NCBI GenBank assembly: GCA_016741915.1
Contig: JACVCS010000035.1
Coordinates: forward strand, 1-36,064
DNA from: Phycisphaerales bacterium
GTDB lineage: Bacteria; Planctomycetota; Phycisphaerae; Phycisphaerales; UBA1924
Length of the DNA: 36,064 nt
Direction: 5' to 3'
The position numbers and the translations under genes are program-made. The number at the start of each line of letters is the position of its first letter. The stretch's first letter is position 1. Below are positions 35,292 to 36,064 of the stretch, piece after piece. A model generated the notes under the pieces. That model worked only from the letters and a program-made list of their open reading frames with translations, ran no database searches and was not told where the DNA came from.

Positions 35292-35981
35292 TCACCCCTT
35301 GGGCGAGATCGGCGCGTGATACTGCGGCGCGTCGTCGCGATCAAACATCCCATAGTCCCGGCTCACCGCGATCACGCGCATCTCCCGCGCGCCGCCCAGA
35401 CGAAGCTCACTCAACACACCCGCCGCCTGCTCAAAGGTCGTCTCCACCGTCGCCATCGTCTTCCCCGGCTCATACATGCTGTCGTACCAGACCCAGGGCA
35501 CCACCTCCGCCGGTGATCCCACACCCCCCGCACCAGTACTGCCCGAACCGGACGCCGCCGCCGAGTGCCGTGTCCCGCTCCCCAGCAACGTCGTCGGCGG
35601 GCGAATAAACCGCCCCGCCGGGCCCGCCCCCAGCGCCAAATACCGCCGCGGCGCCGGATCACCAAACTTCTCCGCCGGCACAACCTCCGCCCCCTCGCTG
35701 ATCACCCGCCCCACCGTCAAGCGATAGTCCCGCAACATCTCCGACCGCGCCTTGATCTGCGTGGTGTGGTGCAGGTGATTCGCCCGGTACGTCGCAATCG
35801 CCCGCTCATCCTTCCAGAACGAAATGACCAGGAACTTCCCCGCCGGCGCACGCGAGGCAAACCGCTCCGTCGAGATGAACCCCGGGATCTGCTGCACCTG
35901 CGAACGCATCGCCCGCAACGTCGCGGAATACTCCGTCAAACGCTCCGGGACTGGTGTCAGCTCAAACATCACCGCGAACAT
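35292..35981 (-). CDS. ABM (antibiotic biosynthesis monooxygenase)-domain protein
   Basis: 229 aa. The ATG at 35981 has GGGGGAG upstream and starts MFAVMFELTPVPE at the first strand of the domain; the longer upstream frame is not supported. Residues about 1-95 form a dimeric alpha/beta barrel of the ABM type (PGFISTERFASRAPAGKFL, ISFWKDERAIATYRANHLHH). Members include cofactor-free monooxygenases, heme-degrading enzymes and many stress proteins of unknown reaction. The second half, joined by a Gly/Ser/Ala-rich stretch of about 40 residues, has WYDSMYEPGKTMATVETTFEQA and might be a degenerate second barrel or another fold. No export signal. The start is inside the window, so the gene appears complete. 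Confidence 0.78.
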   Translation of the reverse strand: MFAVMFELTPVPERLTEYSATLRAMRSQVQQIPGFISTERFASRAPAGKFLVISFWKDERAIATYRANHLHHTTQIKARSEMLRDYRLTVGRVISEGAEVVPAEKFGDPAPRRYLALGAGPAGRFIRPPTTLLGSGTRHSAAASGSGSTGAGGVGSPAEVVPWVWYDSMYEPGKTMATVETTFEQAAGVLSELRLGGAREMRVIAVSRDYGMFDRDDAPQYHAPISPKG

Positions 35982-36064
35982 GCTCAGCAACTCCCCCGGC
36001 CAAAGCACCGGGCATCTTCGTCCCCACACCCTCACCCATCCACCCCCCACCCCCGACCCCACGC

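Noticed and set aside
32480-35608. 1042-aa plus-strand frame
   Set aside because: Antisense across the kinase and regulator genes, Arg/His/Pro-rich, no recognisable domain.
1-36064. CRISPR arrays, tRNA/rRNA genes, insertion sequences, prophage genes
   Set aside because: I looked for spaced direct repeats, TTCGAATC-type T-loops and transposase or integrase motifs and found none. A tRNAscan or Rfam run would be decisive.

Overview
The window looks like a high-GC chromosomal segment of a Planctomycetota bacterium, most likely class Phycisphaerae. Three features suggest this: a run of exported proteins that end in a double 'GC-type dockerin'-like module (N-x-G-x-N-E-G-D-Y-N-x-F-F), two pseudopilins with the H-x10-DG signature common in planctomycetes, and long multidomain secreted proteins. 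No rRNA, tRNA or other taxonomic marker was seen, so the placement is an inference.

Region 1 (about 190-19900) is coded entirely on the minus strand. It holds seven consecutive exported proteins: a GH15 glucoamylase-like enzyme, a repeat-rich beta-sandwich protein, an NxxGxxAF-repeat protein, a GH57 alpha-glucan hydrolase with a CBM25-type starch-binding module, an S8 subtilase with a PA domain, and two more beta-sandwich proteins. All seven carry two C-terminal dockerin-like repeats and end with a cysteine as the penultimate residue. Most have their own Rho-independent terminator, so they behave as separate units. Three share a nearly identical block made of terminator, 3' UTR and dockerin DNA.

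Region 2 (19900-22600) has two adjacent paralogous pseudopilins on the minus strand. Region 3 (22578-25628) has a DinB-family protein, divergent from a two-gene lipoprotein operon: an isoaspartyl peptidase/asparaginase followed by cyanophycinase. Together these two enzymes would take cyanophycin to free aspartate and arginine outside the cytoplasm.

Region 4 (25631-29829) has an ECF sigma factor translationally coupled to a membrane protein (candidate anti-sigma), then clpC with its own terminator. Region 5 (30347-32382) has a lipoprotein divergent from a membrane-anchored alpha/beta hydrolase. Region 6 (32383-36064) has a REP-like palindrome cluster, a coupled cytosolic histidine kinase/NtrC-type regulator pair, and an ABM-domain protein.

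The main biological reading is inference: the segment combines an exported alpha-glucan-degrading, dockerin-tagged protein set with extracytoplasmic cyanophycin degradation. Glycogen and cyanophycin are the two main cyanobacterial reserve polymers. No cohesin or scaffoldin is visible here, so whether the dockerin-like tags assemble a complex or anchor proteins to the cell surface is open.
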